Source: Rhodobacterales bacterium
GTDB taxonomy: Bacteria; Pseudomonadota; Alphaproteobacteria; Rhodobacterales; Rhodobacteraceae
Direction of reading: 5' to 3'
Assembly (NCBI GenBank): GCA_026400325.1
Contig: JAPLPF010000080.1
Coordinates: 18,301 to 55,440 of the forward strand
Length of the DNA: 37,140 nt
Positions 1 through 9,424 of this stretch are shown here, piece after piece. The translations under genes were made by a program, and so were the position numbers. The notes under the pieces are model-generated. The model did not search any database. It had not been told where the DNA came from and saw nothing but the letters and a program-made list of their open reading frames with translations. The first letter of the stretch is position 1. Each line of letters begins with the position of its first letter.

Positions 1-745
1 GAGAGTCTGCGGTGTCGCCTTCCTTCACCACATAGTTGCCGGCAACCGATCCGACATTCAGCGTGATCTTGTCGCCGGCGATCATCCCGGTCAGCGTTGC
101 CGGAGCAGCGGTCGGCGCATTGGAAGCAAGCGCCCCGGCACCGCCCTGCAAGGTGAAGCCGTTCAGCGTGACCGGCGTGCCTGTGACGACGTTGGCAGCC
201 GAAAGGGTCCCGCCCCCGGCCGTCAGTGTGGCACCGGCGTCGGTGGACAGGTTCTGCGCGGTGACGGTGATGTTGGACGAGGTCACGCCCGTGGCGCTGC
301 GGTCAAGCGAAGACAGCACGTTCACCGAGGTGCGCGACCCGTCGACCAGGTTCAGGCCGTTGAACTGGGCCGCACCGACGACGGATTCGATCTGGGCGGT
401 CAGCGCGTCGACATCAGTCTGGATCTTCGCGCGGTCGACGTTTTCAGCTTGAGACGCGACGATCTTGCCCTTCATCTCGGTCAGAAGCTTCGTCACGGAT
501 TCCGAGGCGTTGCGGGCGACAGTCAGGGTGGCCGAACCGACGGAGAGGCTGTCGGAAATGCCCTTGAAGCCCTGCACGTCCGATTCCATCACCTTGGAAA
601 TTGCCCAGACGGCGGCATTGTCCTTGGCCGAGGCCACGCTTTTGCCAGTCGAGATATCGGCCTGGGTCTTGTTCAGGTTGGCGTTGATCCCCTTCATCGT
701 CTGAAGGGCCACCATCGCGCTGGTATTGGTCAGAATTGAAGACAT
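1..745 (-). CDS. fliC: Flagellin, N-terminal part (gene runs off the left edge)
   Basis: Minus-strand reading from ATG at 745 gives MSSILTNTSAMVALQTMKGINANLNKTQADISTGKSVASAKDNAAVWAISKVMESDVQGFKGISDSL..., a typical flagellin N-terminus. Absent from the ORF track because there is no stop codon in the window. Confidence 0.93.
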   Translation of the reverse strand, partial: MSSILTNTSAMVALQTMKGINANLNKTQADISTGKSVASAKDNAAVWAISKVMESDVQGFKGISDSLSVGSATLTVARNASESVTKLLTEMKGKIVASQAENVDRAKIQTDVDALTAQIESVVGAAQFNGLNLVDGSRTSVNVLSSLDRSATGVTSSNITVTAQNLSTDAGATLTAGGGTLSAANVVTGTPVTLNGFTLQGGAGALASNAPTAAPATLTGMIAGDKITLNVGSVAGNYVVKEGDTADS

Positions 746-941
746 TGCGTTTTCCTTCACGAAAGGCCGCTGATTTCACGGCCGGAAAAAGCCACTTGGC
801 GTGGCAGGACGGGCATTCTGTCCGATGCAGCCGGGTGGTCCGGAAGCGCCGCCCCATCATGAGGCGCAAGGTCAATCAAGCACCGAAGGTTCTAATCAAT
901 TCCTAACTGACGACGTTTCAATGCCCGGCATTTGACACAAC

Positions 942-1256
942 TCAGAACCGTCCAAGCGACGTTGGGGCCAGGGAATGTGACGCCTTCCGTCCGCGCTCAT
1001 CATAGGTGGTCAGCGTGGGACCAGTCGTGATGTCGGCCAACCGGTCGCGCGCGGCCCTCAGACCCCGTCCGGCCGCCAGTAACAGCCGGGCGTTCCGTTC
1101 GGCTTTGCGGCGCAGGCGGTCTGCTGTTTCGGTGTCACCGCGCGGGATCGCGCCGGCCTGCGATTCCATTAGCGGGCCAAGCTTGGCCAAGGCATCGATA
1201 TCGCCGGACAAAAGGGCATCGCGGGTCTGGTCAAGCAGATCTTCAAGCTGGGTCAC
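942..1256 (-). CDS. FlgN-like flagellar protein (putative)
   Basis: 104 aa ORF MTQLEDLLDQTRDALLSGDIDALAKLGPL..., helical, overlaps the FlgJ-like gene end in a flagellar cluster. Confidence 0.6.
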   Translation of the reverse strand: MTQLEDLLDQTRDALLSGDIDALAKLGPLMESQAGAIPRGDTETADRLRRKAERNARLLLAAGRGLRAARDRLADITTGPTLTTYDERGRKASHSLAPTSLGRF

Positions 1257-1524
1257 GAGCTGCCTCCGTCATGGATTTGAAGATCATTTCGGCCAGGCCG
1301 ATCCCGCCCTTCGCGACCATCAACCGCGCCTGTTCCTGACGCAGGAAGGAAGCGAACTGCCCCTCCCCCTCGCCGCCGCCAAAATCCCCCTCCATCCGAT
1401 CCAGGCCGGTATGTCCCAACATTTCGGCCAGAAATGCAGCTTCCATTTCCTCGGCCTTTGCCATCAGCGGGTCCTGGCGCCGCAGTGGCATGGGCAGAGA
1501 TGGCGGTGTCGGCACAATGTCCAT
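1243..1524 (-). CDS. FlgJ-like rod-binding protein
   Basis: MDIVPTPPSLPMPLRRQDPLMAKAEEMEAAFLAEMLGHTGLDRMEGDFGGGEGEGQFASFLRQEQARLMVAKGGIGLAEMIFKSM resembles the rod-binding domain; start chosen at internal ATG 1524. Confidence 0.72.
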   Translation of the reverse strand: MDIVPTPPSLPMPLRRQDPLMAKAEEMEAAFLAEMLGHTGLDRMEGDFGGGEGEGQFASFLRQEQARLMVAKGGIGLAEMIFKSMTEAARDPA

Positions 1525-1633
1525 GGCAGCACTCCTGATTGTTCCGATTTTCCGTAACGATCCGCGACGGGGGTAAAGAATAGGTAACTTCTCGCGGTGA
1601 TAACGGGGCATCGACGGCAGAAGCTGCGGGATC

Positions 1634-3532
1634 ATGCAAACGACCTACATCATCACTTCGCAGTCCGGGGCAGCTGGACAACCTCCGCCTGCGCCGTCCC
1701 GGGGCGGGCAATCCCTTTCGGGCGTCGAAGACGATGGAAACGGGTTCGTTGCAATCCTTTCAGAACGTGACGATGCAGGGGCCGACCCCGGCTCAGCCAC
1801 GGGCATTGTCAAGGACACGGACACTGTCCAGGCGGTTGATCCTGACGCCACGGCTGTCGCTCCGGCCTTGTTCGGTGCCGCCTTTTCGTGGCCATTGCCG
1901 GCCGTGATTGCATCGGATGCCGCCGCCAACGGGGCAGAAGAACCGGCTCTGGGGAAGGCACCTTCGGGCCAAGGCGATCTGCCCGCTCCGGGCGGCTCTC
2001 AAACAGGGGTTGCCTCATCCGGACGGTCGGGTTCCGGGGTGCCGGACCTGCTGGCCTTGGGCGATGATCTTGACCTTGCTGCCGTGGCAGGGGGGCTTGC
2101 GGCGATGCAACAAGACCCTGCTACCCCACCCGCAAGTGCAGCCGGACAACAAGGCAACCCGCGCCAATACCCCGGGAACATGGAGCCGCCGCTCCTTGAA
2201 GCGGCAAGTCGATCTGCACGAATGGAGACGCCTTTTCAGGTGGTTCTGACCGATCTTGGCGAAGGGGGCGTCCAGCCAGCTGCCAGTGCTGCGGCCCTTG
2301 CAAAGGGCGCAGGCGCAACGAGTTCGTCAGGCCCCGGATCTTCGGGGACAGAGGGCCCAGGCCAGGCTCAGGGCCCTCAGCCCGACCAAGGCAGGGCGAT
2401 GGCCGGAGTGGTACTGTCACCGATCGAAGCAGCGCAGGATGGAGCGTTGTCCAAAGCGGCTGACAGCCTGAAAAAGGCGGAAACCACCACAACGCGCCCG
2501 GACGCGCCGGATGAAATCCTGGTGCGACGTGACGTGCCAACCGGGGCAGAGCTTTCCCGGGTGGAACAGTCGGTGCAGGTCGTCCTCCCCGCCTCTGCCG
2601 CCGAAAGCCTGTGGCGCGGGGCGGCCTTGGCACGGCTTGCCGGGTCCGAAGATGAAACGAATGATCACCGCGACATGGCCTTGCCCCAGGCCAGCAGTCC
2701 GCTTGCAGACGACAGGGCCAAGCTGGTTGCGGTCGGTGGGGTGGACAAGGTCGTTCCGCAGGTCGCAACGACCACCTCTTCGGTTGAGGGGGTAGTGCCG
2801 GGCTCAGGGTCGGCCAAGGTATCCAGACGCGAGGTTGATCCTGCCCCCTCGGGTTCGGGGCATGTCGTCGCGCAGTCTGGCGGGGCATCAGGCGGTCCGG
2901 GCCTGCAACGACCCCAGGCCGCCATTGCTGGCACGCTTTCGGTTCTGCCACCCGATCCGACCTTGCCCGTCGAGGATGAGGCACTGACGGATCCCGATCT
3001 TTCCCTGTCCGTGGGCTTTGCCAGCGGTTCAGCAACCTCGGTGCCATTTTCTGTTGTCGGCACATCTGTCATGCCGCACCTGCCGGCAACGGTTGGGCAT
3101 CTTGCCGGTCAAATCGCAGCGGTTGTCGCGCAGACAAAGGGCGGCTTGACGGAAATCGCGCTTTCGCCCGAAGAACTGGGGCGCGTCCAGATGACCCTGC
3201 AGGCCGATGCCCGCCAGCCGGACCGGATGGTCATCTTTCTCAGCTTCGACCGCCCCGAAACGCTGGAGTTGTTCAGGCGACACGGGGACCAACTGGCCGA
3301 GGCAATGCGCATGGCCGGCTATTCGGGAGCGGACATCAGCTTTGGTCAGTCTGGAACCAACGCCGGTGGCAATTCCGGTGCCGACCCTGGCCAGGCCGGG
3401 TCTGCCCAGGGAAATGGGTCTCTGCAACCCTTGGCGCAATCAGCGTCCCGGACATCGGACACGGCAATCGGCCGGGGCGATCTGAACGCACCAAAGCACG
3501 GCGCAGGTTCTGCGCTTGATCTTCGATTGTAA
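1634..3532 (+). CDS. fliK: Flagellar hook-length control protein FliK
   Basis: Long low-complexity N-terminus and C-terminal Flg_hook-like motif LTEIALSPEELGRVQMTLQAD...MVIFLSFDRPETLELFRRHGDQLAEAMRMAGY. Confidence 0.88.
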   Translation: MQTTYIITSQSGAAGQPPPAPSRGGQSLSGVEDDGNGFVAILSERDDAGADPGSATGIVKDTDTVQAVDPDATAVAPALFGAAFSWPLPAVIASDAAANGAEEPALGKAPSGQGDLPAPGGSQTGVASSGRSGSGVPDLLALGDDLDLAAVAGGLAAMQQDPATPPASAAGQQGNPRQYPGNMEPPLLEAASRSARMETPFQVVLTDLGEGGVQPAASAAALAKGAGATSSSGPGSSGTEGPGQAQGPQPDQGRAMAGVVLSPIEAAQDGALSKAADSLKKAETTTTRPDAPDEILVRRDVPTGAELSRVEQSVQVVLPASAAESLWRGAALARLAGSEDETNDHRDMALPQASSPLADDRAKLVAVGGVDKVVPQVATTTSSVEGVVPGSGSAKVSRREVDPAPSGSGHVVAQSGGASGGPGLQRPQAAIAGTLSVLPPDPTLPVEDEALTDPDLSLSVGFASGSATSVPFSVVGTSVMPHLPATVGHLAGQIAAVVAQTKGGLTEIALSPEELGRVQMTLQADARQPDRMVIFLSFDRPETLELFRRHGDQLAEAMRMAGYSGADISFGQSGTNAGGNSGADPGQAGSAQGNGSLQPLAQSASRTSDTAIGRGDLNAPKHGAGSALDLRL

Positions 3533-3540
3533 GGTTTGAC

Positions 3541-4218
3541 ATGGATATCATCACCACAGCCGCCCCGAAAAGCTCGGTCACCGGTGTGACTGCCGGCAGT
3601 TCTGGATCCGGGCAGAGCGCCAAAATCACATCGGACTTTGACACATTCCTGCGGATGCTCACCGTCCAGATGCAGAATCAGGATCCGTTGAACCCGATCG
3701 ATTCGGCCGACTACGCCGTTCAGCTTGCCACTTTTTCCGGCGTCGAACAGCAGGTGCGGACCAATCAACTGCTTGCCGACATGCAAAGCCGGTTTCAGCA
3801 GATGGGCATGACTGAAATGGCAGGATGGATCGGCAAGGAGGCGCGGTCCGCCGCCCCCGTACGCTATGACGGACTGCCCGTGACGCTGTCACCAAACCCG
3901 GCGCAGGGGGCGACCGGTGCCGTGCTTGTGGTCCGCGACATGCAAGGCGGCCTTGTAGCGCGCGAGGCGATCCCGGTCAGTTCCCAGCCCTACAGCTGGC
4001 TGGGGGCGGACGCAGCAGGCAACCCTTTGCCGAAGGGGCTTTACTCCCTGTCCGTGGAAAGCATGAACGGAGAAGTGGTCATCAGCGCCGGACCGATGGA
4101 ACACTATGCCCGCGTCATCGAGGCGCGAAGCACGTCGGCTGGCGTGCGGCTGGTTCTGGAAGGCGGGGTCGAGGTTGAAGCGGATCAGGTGACGGCGCTG
4201 CGGGCGGCAGGGGTTTGA
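3541..4218 (+). CDS. flgD: Flagellar hook capping/assembly protein FlgD
   Basis: DFDTFLRMLTVQMQNQDPLNPIDSADYAVQLATFSGVEQQVRTNQLL is the FlgD N-terminal signature; directly after fliK. Confidence 0.93.
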   Translation: MDIITTAAPKSSVTGVTAGSSGSGQSAKITSDFDTFLRMLTVQMQNQDPLNPIDSADYAVQLATFSGVEQQVRTNQLLADMQSRFQQMGMTEMAGWIGKEARSAAPVRYDGLPVTLSPNPAQGATGAVLVVRDMQGGLVAREAIPVSSQPYSWLGADAAGNPLPKGLYSLSVESMNGEVVISAGPMEHYARVIEARSTSAGVRLVLEGGVEVEADQVTALRAAGV

Positions 4219-4447
4219 TGCGGTGGCTCTGTCCTGACGACGGGTGCTTTGCTTGGGCGGAGGGATCCCTGCCCGCTACAATCATGCGAAAAGGAAGCCT
4301 GATCAATGCTATCGAAGCCCTGACGCGTTGACTGCCTTTGGGCCAAGGCGATCATCCAAACCGGCAGTACCTTGCAGGATGGCCGGCTTGTCACAAGATC
4401 GGGACCATGACCGGTTCACGTCAGCGGGCAGCAACCCTTCGCAGCGG

Positions 4448-5980
4448 TCACAACAGAAACTTGCCCACGCCCAAGCCAAGGGCGGCGGCAAGTGCCAGCA
4501 TCAGGGCAAGAAGTGCCGGCTTCACCTGCCGGTCGGCCGGGGCTGGCGTGGTCGGGTTGCCGGTGCGAATCAACTGCGCCTCCACCAGGGCTGGAAGCCT
4601 TGGGCCGAAGCGGGCCAGCACGCGCGCGGTTTTCACCAGATCACGCAACACCGCCTTCGGGCCGATCGTTTCGCGGATGTAGCTTTCCACGATCGGGCTG
4701 GCGACTTGCCAGATGTTGATATGCGGGTCGAGCGAACGTGCGACGCCCTCGACCACGACCATGGTGCGCTGCAGAAGGATCAGTTCGGTCCGCGTTTCCA
4801 TCCCGAAGCGTTCGGTGACTTCGAACAGATAGGCAAGCAGCCGCGCCATGCTGATCCGGCTGGCGTCCATGCCGAAGATCGGTTCGCCCACAGCGCGCAG
4901 GGCGCGGGCGAATTCGTCGATGTCGCGGTCGGGCGGGACATAACCCGCCTCGAAATGCACCTCGGCGACGCGGCGGTAATCCTTGCGGATGAAGCCCATC
5001 AGGATCTCGGCATAAACCCGGCGGGTGTATTCGTCGATCCGCCCCATGATCCCGAAATCATAGGCGATGATGTCGCCATTCGCGGCGATCTTCAGATTTC
5101 CCTGATGCATGTCGGCATGAAAGAACCCGTCGCGCAGCGCGTGATTCAGGAACAGTTGCAGCACGCGTGCGCCAAGAACGCGGCGATCATGGCCCGCGGC
5201 GTCGATCAGCGCCAGGTCGTTCAGCCCGATACCTTCGGCCCAGCCAAGGGTCATCACGTTGCGGCTGGACAGGAACCAGTGCGTCTTGGGCACCTGGAAT
5301 CCTTCGTCTTTTGCCGTGTTCGCCGCAAATTCGGCCGCGGCCGAGGACTCAAGCCGCAGGTCCAGCTCGTCTATGACCACGCCTTCGAAATGCTTGATCA
5401 CTTCAACCGGGCGCAAGCGGCGTGAGAAGGGGGCCAGCCGCTCGATCCAGGCTGCCGCAAGATAGAACGCGTCAACGTCCTTGCGAAACGCACGCTCGAT
5501 CCCTGGCCTAAGGACCTTGACGGCCACTTCCTCGCCTGTGTCTACCAGGCGTGCCCGATGGACCTGTGCGATCGAGGCTGCGGCAACAGGTTCCGAGAAC
5601 TCCGAGAAGATGGCGGAAACCGGCTGTTCAAGCTCGGCCTCGATCATCGCCTTGGCCTTGGCAGTCGGGAAAGGCGGCAGCTTGTCCTGCAGGTACTTCA
5701 ACTGCTCGGACAACTCCTCGCCCACGATATCGGGGCGGGTGGACAGAACCTGACCGAACTTGATGTAGGCCGGGCCAAGAGCGGTCAGGGCCCGGGTGGC
5801 CGGGGGAAGGGCAAGGTCGCCCTGCAGGCCCAGCCATTTGAAGGGCCAGCCCAGCAGTCGCGCAGCAAAGCGCAGGCGGGGCGGCGCGCGGAACGCTTCA
5901 AGCACCACGTCCATGGCGCCGGTCCGCTCCAGCGTGGCGCCGGTTCGGATCAGACGGATGATGTTATGGGGACCCTTCAC
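4448..5980 (-). CDS. ubiB: Ubiquinone biosynthesis protein UbiB (ABC1/AarF kinase-like)
   Basis: 510 aa with [60 protein letters not shown]; overlaps ubiE. Confidence 0.95.
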   Translation of the reverse strand: MKGPHNIIRLIRTGATLERTGAMDVVLEAFRAPPRLRFAARLLGWPFKWLGLQGDLALPPATRALTALGPAYIKFGQVLSTRPDIVGEELSEQLKYLQDKLPPFPTAKAKAMIEAELEQPVSAIFSEFSEPVAAASIAQVHRARLVDTGEEVAVKVLRPGIERAFRKDVDAFYLAAAWIERLAPFSRRLRPVEVIKHFEGVVIDELDLRLESSAAAEFAANTAKDEGFQVPKTHWFLSSRNVMTLGWAEGIGLNDLALIDAAGHDRRVLGARVLQLFLNHALRDGFFHADMHQGNLKIAANGDIIAYDFGIMGRIDEYTRRVYAEILMGFIRKDYRRVAEVHFEAGYVPPDRDIDEFARALRAVGEPIFGMDASRISMARLLAYLFEVTERFGMETRTELILLQRTMVVVEGVARSLDPHINIWQVASPIVESYIRETIGPKAVLRDLVKTARVLARFGPRLPALVEAQLIRTGNPTTPAPADRQVKPALLALMLALAAALGLGVGKFLL

Positions 5981-6723
5981 AGCTTCCAGCCGGAATGCAG
6001 CGCCGCGATGCCCATGGTCATGTTGCGATACTTCACCTGACCAAAGCCCGCGTCGCGGATCATCGCGGCAAAGGTTTCCTGATCCGGGAACTTGCGGATC
6101 GATTCCACCAGATACTGGTAACTGGCCCGGTCCCCCGCCACGACCTGACCCATCGCGGGGATCACGTTGAAGGAATACAGGTCATAGGCCTTCTGCATCA
6201 GGTCATTCGGAATGCGGCTGAACTCCAGCACCATCAGCCGCCCGCCGGGGCGCAGCACGCGGTACGCCTCGGTCAGGGCATCGGCGATTCGGGTCACATT
6301 CCTGATGCCAAAGGAAATCGTGTAGACATCAAAGCTTGCATCCGGGAACGGCAGCGCCATCGCATCGCCGACCACCCAGTCCAGGCTTTCCGCCAGCTTT
6401 TCCGCTTCGGCCCGCTTGCGACCCTCGATCAGCATCGGCTCGGTCAGATCGCAGACCACGGCAGTTGCCCCCGGCGCCCGCTTGAGGAAACGGAAGGCCA
6501 CGTCGCCCGTCCCGCCCGCCACATCCAGCAATCGCTGGCCAGAGCGAGGGGCAAGCCAGTCCATCATCGCATCCTTCCAGACGCGGTGGATGCCAAGCGA
6601 CATCAGGTCGTTCATCACGTCGTACTTGCTGGCCACCCGCGAAAAGACGCCATGCACCATCCCGGCCTTTTCGGCCTCCGGGACGTCCTGATAGCCGAAA
6701 TGGGTGGTCTTTTCGTCGCTCAT
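5977..6723 (-). CDS. ubiE: Bifunctional demethylmenaquinone/ubiquinone C-methyltransferase UbiE
   Basis: [51 protein letters not shown]...[15 protein letters not shown]; start at internal ATG 6723. Confidence 0.96.
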   Translation of the reverse strand: MSDEKTTHFGYQDVPEAEKAGMVHGVFSRVASKYDVMNDLMSLGIHRVWKDAMMDWLAPRSGQRLLDVAGGTGDVAFRFLKRAPGATAVVCDLTEPMLIEGRKRAEAEKLAESLDWVVGDAMALPFPDASFDVYTISFGIRNVTRIADALTEAYRVLRPGGRLMVLEFSRIPNDLMQKAYDLYSFNVIPAMGQVVAGDRASYQYLVESIRKFPDQETFAAMIRDAGFGQVKYRNMTMGIAALHSGWKL

Positions 6724-6807
6724 CTGACTTGCGGTCCTTGGCTTTGCACCCTCCTTATAGTCCGCCACCCCGCGCCCGCAATGCGCCGAACTGTCCGGAA
6801 GTCACCA

Positions 6808-7659
6808 ATGCCCGAACTGCCCGAAGTGGAAACCGTCCGCCGTGGCCTTCTGCCCGTGCTGGAAGGCGCGGTCATCGAACGGGCCGACGTCAACCGCCCC
6901 GACCTGCGCTGGCCCCTGCCGGACCGGATGGCCGAACGGTTGACGGGCAAGCGCGTGACGGCGCTGCGGCGGCGGTCAAAGTACATCCTGGCGGATCTGG
7001 ACAGCGGCGAAACGCTCCTCGTGCATTTGGGAATGTCCGGGCGGATGCTGATATCCGGAGTGCAGATCGGCAGCTTTCACCATGACCATCCGGCACCGCA
7101 AAAGCACGACCATGTCGTCCTTCACATGGAAAGCGGCGCGCGCGTCACCTTCAACGACGCCCGCCGATTTGGCGCGATGGACCTGATGCCGACTGATCGC
7201 GCCGGGGATCACGCGCTGCTTGCGGGTCTGGGGCCCGAACCTTTCGGCAACGATTTCAACGAACCCTACCTTGCTGCCCGTTTGAAGGGACGCATGACTC
7301 CCATCAAGTCGGCGCTTCTGGACCAGCACGTCGTGGCAGGGCTGGGCAACATCTACGTTGCCGAAACGCTGTTCCGGGCGCATGTCAACCCGCACCGCCT
7401 GGCGGGTGACCTTGCGGAACCCGCCATCCATGCCCTCGTCCCCCTGATCCGCGAGGTTCTGGCCGAAGCGATCGAGGCTGGTGGTTCGTCGTTGCGCGAT
7501 TACCGCCAGGCAAATGGCGAGCTTGGCTATTTTTCCAAGCATTTTCAGGTCTATGGCCGCGAAGGTGCGCCTTGTGAGACCCCCGGTTGTACGGGCACTG
7601 TTACCCGGACCGTGCAGTCCGGCCGGTCCTCCTTCTGGTGCCCCGCCTGCCAGAGGTGA
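6808..7659 (+). CDS. mutM: Formamidopyrimidine-DNA glycosylase
   Basis: [15 protein letters not shown]-terminus, H2TH region [23 protein letters not shown]-terminal zinc finger with CETPGC and CPAC. Confidence 0.97.
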   Translation: MPELPEVETVRRGLLPVLEGAVIERADVNRPDLRWPLPDRMAERLTGKRVTALRRRSKYILADLDSGETLLVHLGMSGRMLISGVQIGSFHHDHPAPQKHDHVVLHMESGARVTFNDARRFGAMDLMPTDRAGDHALLAGLGPEPFGNDFNEPYLAARLKGRMTPIKSALLDQHVVAGLGNIYVAETLFRAHVNPHRLAGDLAEPAIHALVPLIREVLAEAIEAGGSSLRDYRQANGELGYFSKHFQVYGREGAPCETPGCTGTVTRTVQSGRSSFWCPACQR

Positions 7660-7717
7660 CTTGCCAACGCCACTTTTGGTGCTAGGAGTCACCGCGACTG
7701 CTCGGGGGGAGCTTGCC

Positions 7718-8494
7718 ATGGCCTATGAGACGCTGATTGTCGAGATCGAGGACTATGTCTCTTTGATCCGGCTCAATCGCCCCGATGCGATGAACGCGCT
7801 CAATGCAACGCTGATGCGGGAACTTGCTGCAGCCGTCACGGCCGCCGAAGCGAATGACAAGGTGCGCTGCATCATCATCACCGGGTCGGAAAAGGCCTTT
7901 GCCGCAGGTGCAGATGTGCGCGAGATGGCAGAGAAGTCGTTCATCGACGTGTTTTTCGAGGATCTCTTCGCCCCCGAGGCCGCGATCATCGCCAAGGCGC
8001 GCAAACCGATCATCGCTGCCGTTTCGGGCTATTGTCTGGGTGGCGGATGCGAGCTGGCCATGCTGTGTGATTTCATCATCGCCGCCGAGACAGCCAAGTT
8101 CGGCCAACCCGAGATCAATCTTGGCATTGTCGCCGGCATGGGCGGTACCCAAAGGCTGACCCGCGCCGTGGGCAAGTCGAAATCCATGGACATGCACCTG
8201 ACCGGCCGGTTCATGGATGCCGCCGAGGCGGAACGCTGCGGGCTTGTCAGCCGCGTGGTGCCGGCCAAGTCGCTGATCGAAGAGGCGATGAAGGCTGCAC
8301 AGAAAGTGGTCGAGAAATCGGCCGTCACCGCGATGATCGTCAAGGAATGCGTGAACCGCGCGCAGGAAACCAGCCTCGCCGAAGGGATGCTGTACGAGCG
8401 CCGCATGTTCCACGCGCTTTTCGCAACCGAGGACCAGAAAGAGGGCATGGCCGCCTTCCTGGAAAAACGGCATCCGCAGTTTCGCGACCGCTAG
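7718..8494 (+). CDS. Enoyl-CoA hydratase/isomerase family
   Basis: [74 protein letters not shown]; start at internal ATG 7718. Confidence 0.95.
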   Translation: MAYETLIVEIEDYVSLIRLNRPDAMNALNATLMRELAAAVTAAEANDKVRCIIITGSEKAFAAGADVREMAEKSFIDVFFEDLFAPEAAIIAKARKPIIAAVSGYCLGGGCELAMLCDFIIAAETAKFGQPEINLGIVAGMGGTQRLTRAVGKSKSMDMHLTGRFMDAAEAERCGLVSRVVPAKSLIEEAMKAAQKVVEKSAVTAMIVKECVNRAQETSLAEGMLYERRMFHALFATEDQKEGMAAFLEKRHPQFRDR

Positions 8495-8637
8495 GGCTTT
8501 TCTTTCCCCCGCACCTGCCCTATAGGCCTGTCGCACATGCGCGTGGGCCCGCTTAGGCAAGAATCACATCCGACCGATGGTCGGACCCTTGTGGTCTTTC
8601 GTGCACATTGAAACCGAAAGACCCGAAGGACCGCCAA

Positions 8638-8907
8638 ATGGCCAATACCGAACAGTCCAAGAAACGCGCCCGCCAGTCCGAGGCGCGCTATGCCGTGAAC
8701 AAGGCGCGCCGGTCGCGCATCCGTACCTTCCTGCGCAAGGTCGAAGAGGCCATCGCTTCGGGCGATCCTGCCGTTGCCGAAGCCGCGCTGAAGGCCGCCC
8801 AGCCGGAACTGGCCCGTGGCGTGTCCAAGGGTGTGCTGCACAAGAACACCGTTGCGCGCAAGATGTCGCGCCTGTCGTCGCGTGTGAAGGCCGTCGCCAA
8901 GGTCTGA
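8638..8907 (+). CDS. rpsT: 30S ribosomal protein S20
   Basis: [43 protein letters not shown]... 89 aa; rpsT next to dnaA is common in alphaproteobacteria. Confidence 0.97.
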   Translation: MANTEQSKKRARQSEARYAVNKARRSRIRTFLRKVEEAIASGDPAVAEAALKAAQPELARGVSKGVLHKNTVARKMSRLSSRVKAVAKV

Positions 8908-8932
8908 TCGGACCGATTCTCGTTTCCTGCTG

Positions 8933-8969
8933 GGGCGCACCCGCTTGGGTTGCGCCCTTCGGCATTTTT
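8933..8969 (+). terminator. Rho-independent terminator of rpsT
   Basis: GGGCGCA-CCC-gctt-GGG-t-TGCGCCC stem followed shortly by TTTTT at 8965-8969. Confidence 0.65.
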
Positions 8970-9424
8970 GCGCCCTGAAGCTGCCGGATTTCAGCGTGCA
9001 GTTGCCGATTTGCCAGAGGGTCCGGATTCGGTTTCCGGGAACCAGTGTCAAGCGCGTTGTTCGGTTGCTAAGCCTGCATCTGCCTTGTTAGCGTCCACCT
9101 GCGATTCACTTCGTCCTGGGGGACATGGACAGATCGCAAAGGAAAGACTGCTTTGATAATCGGACGTCGTTGCGCCAAGGCGTTCGGGTTTTTCTTTTGT
9201 GATCAATTGACTAGAGGTGACTTTAACGTCACCCGGTCCTGCACGTGATGGTTGCCGAAGTGGCGGCGATCCTGTGCAGTGTTATCTTGTCCCCTGCAGA
9301 ATCGATTGATCCGTCATCGCTGTTGCGGTGCGGGCATCGGTTTGGTCGATATGGTTCGCCGTGAGAATGAACTGTGCGGGGCGGTGGGTTTTCCACCGAA
9401 CAGTGGATATTGGCAGGCGACAGA

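Noticed and set aside
2121-3065. 314 aa minus-strand ORF rich in Pro/Arg
   Set aside because: Antisense to the low-complexity part of fliK.
4244-5425. 393 aa plus-strand ORF
   Set aside because: Antisense to ubiB, no recognisable motifs; GC-rich shadow ORF.
8908-9424. oriC in the rpsT-dnaA intergenic region
   Set aside because: No cluster of TTATNCACA boxes; the nearest match (AGTGGATAT near 9401) has two mismatches. Being next to dnaA is not enough evidence.
9374-9424. GTG at 9374 as the dnaA start (MRGGGFSTEQWILAGDR...)
   Set aside because: It would put a W at roughly helix-1 spacing, but MTNESW at 9425 looks like the usual family start with an upstream purine-rich site. A deletion after MTNESW explains the data better; left open for alignment.
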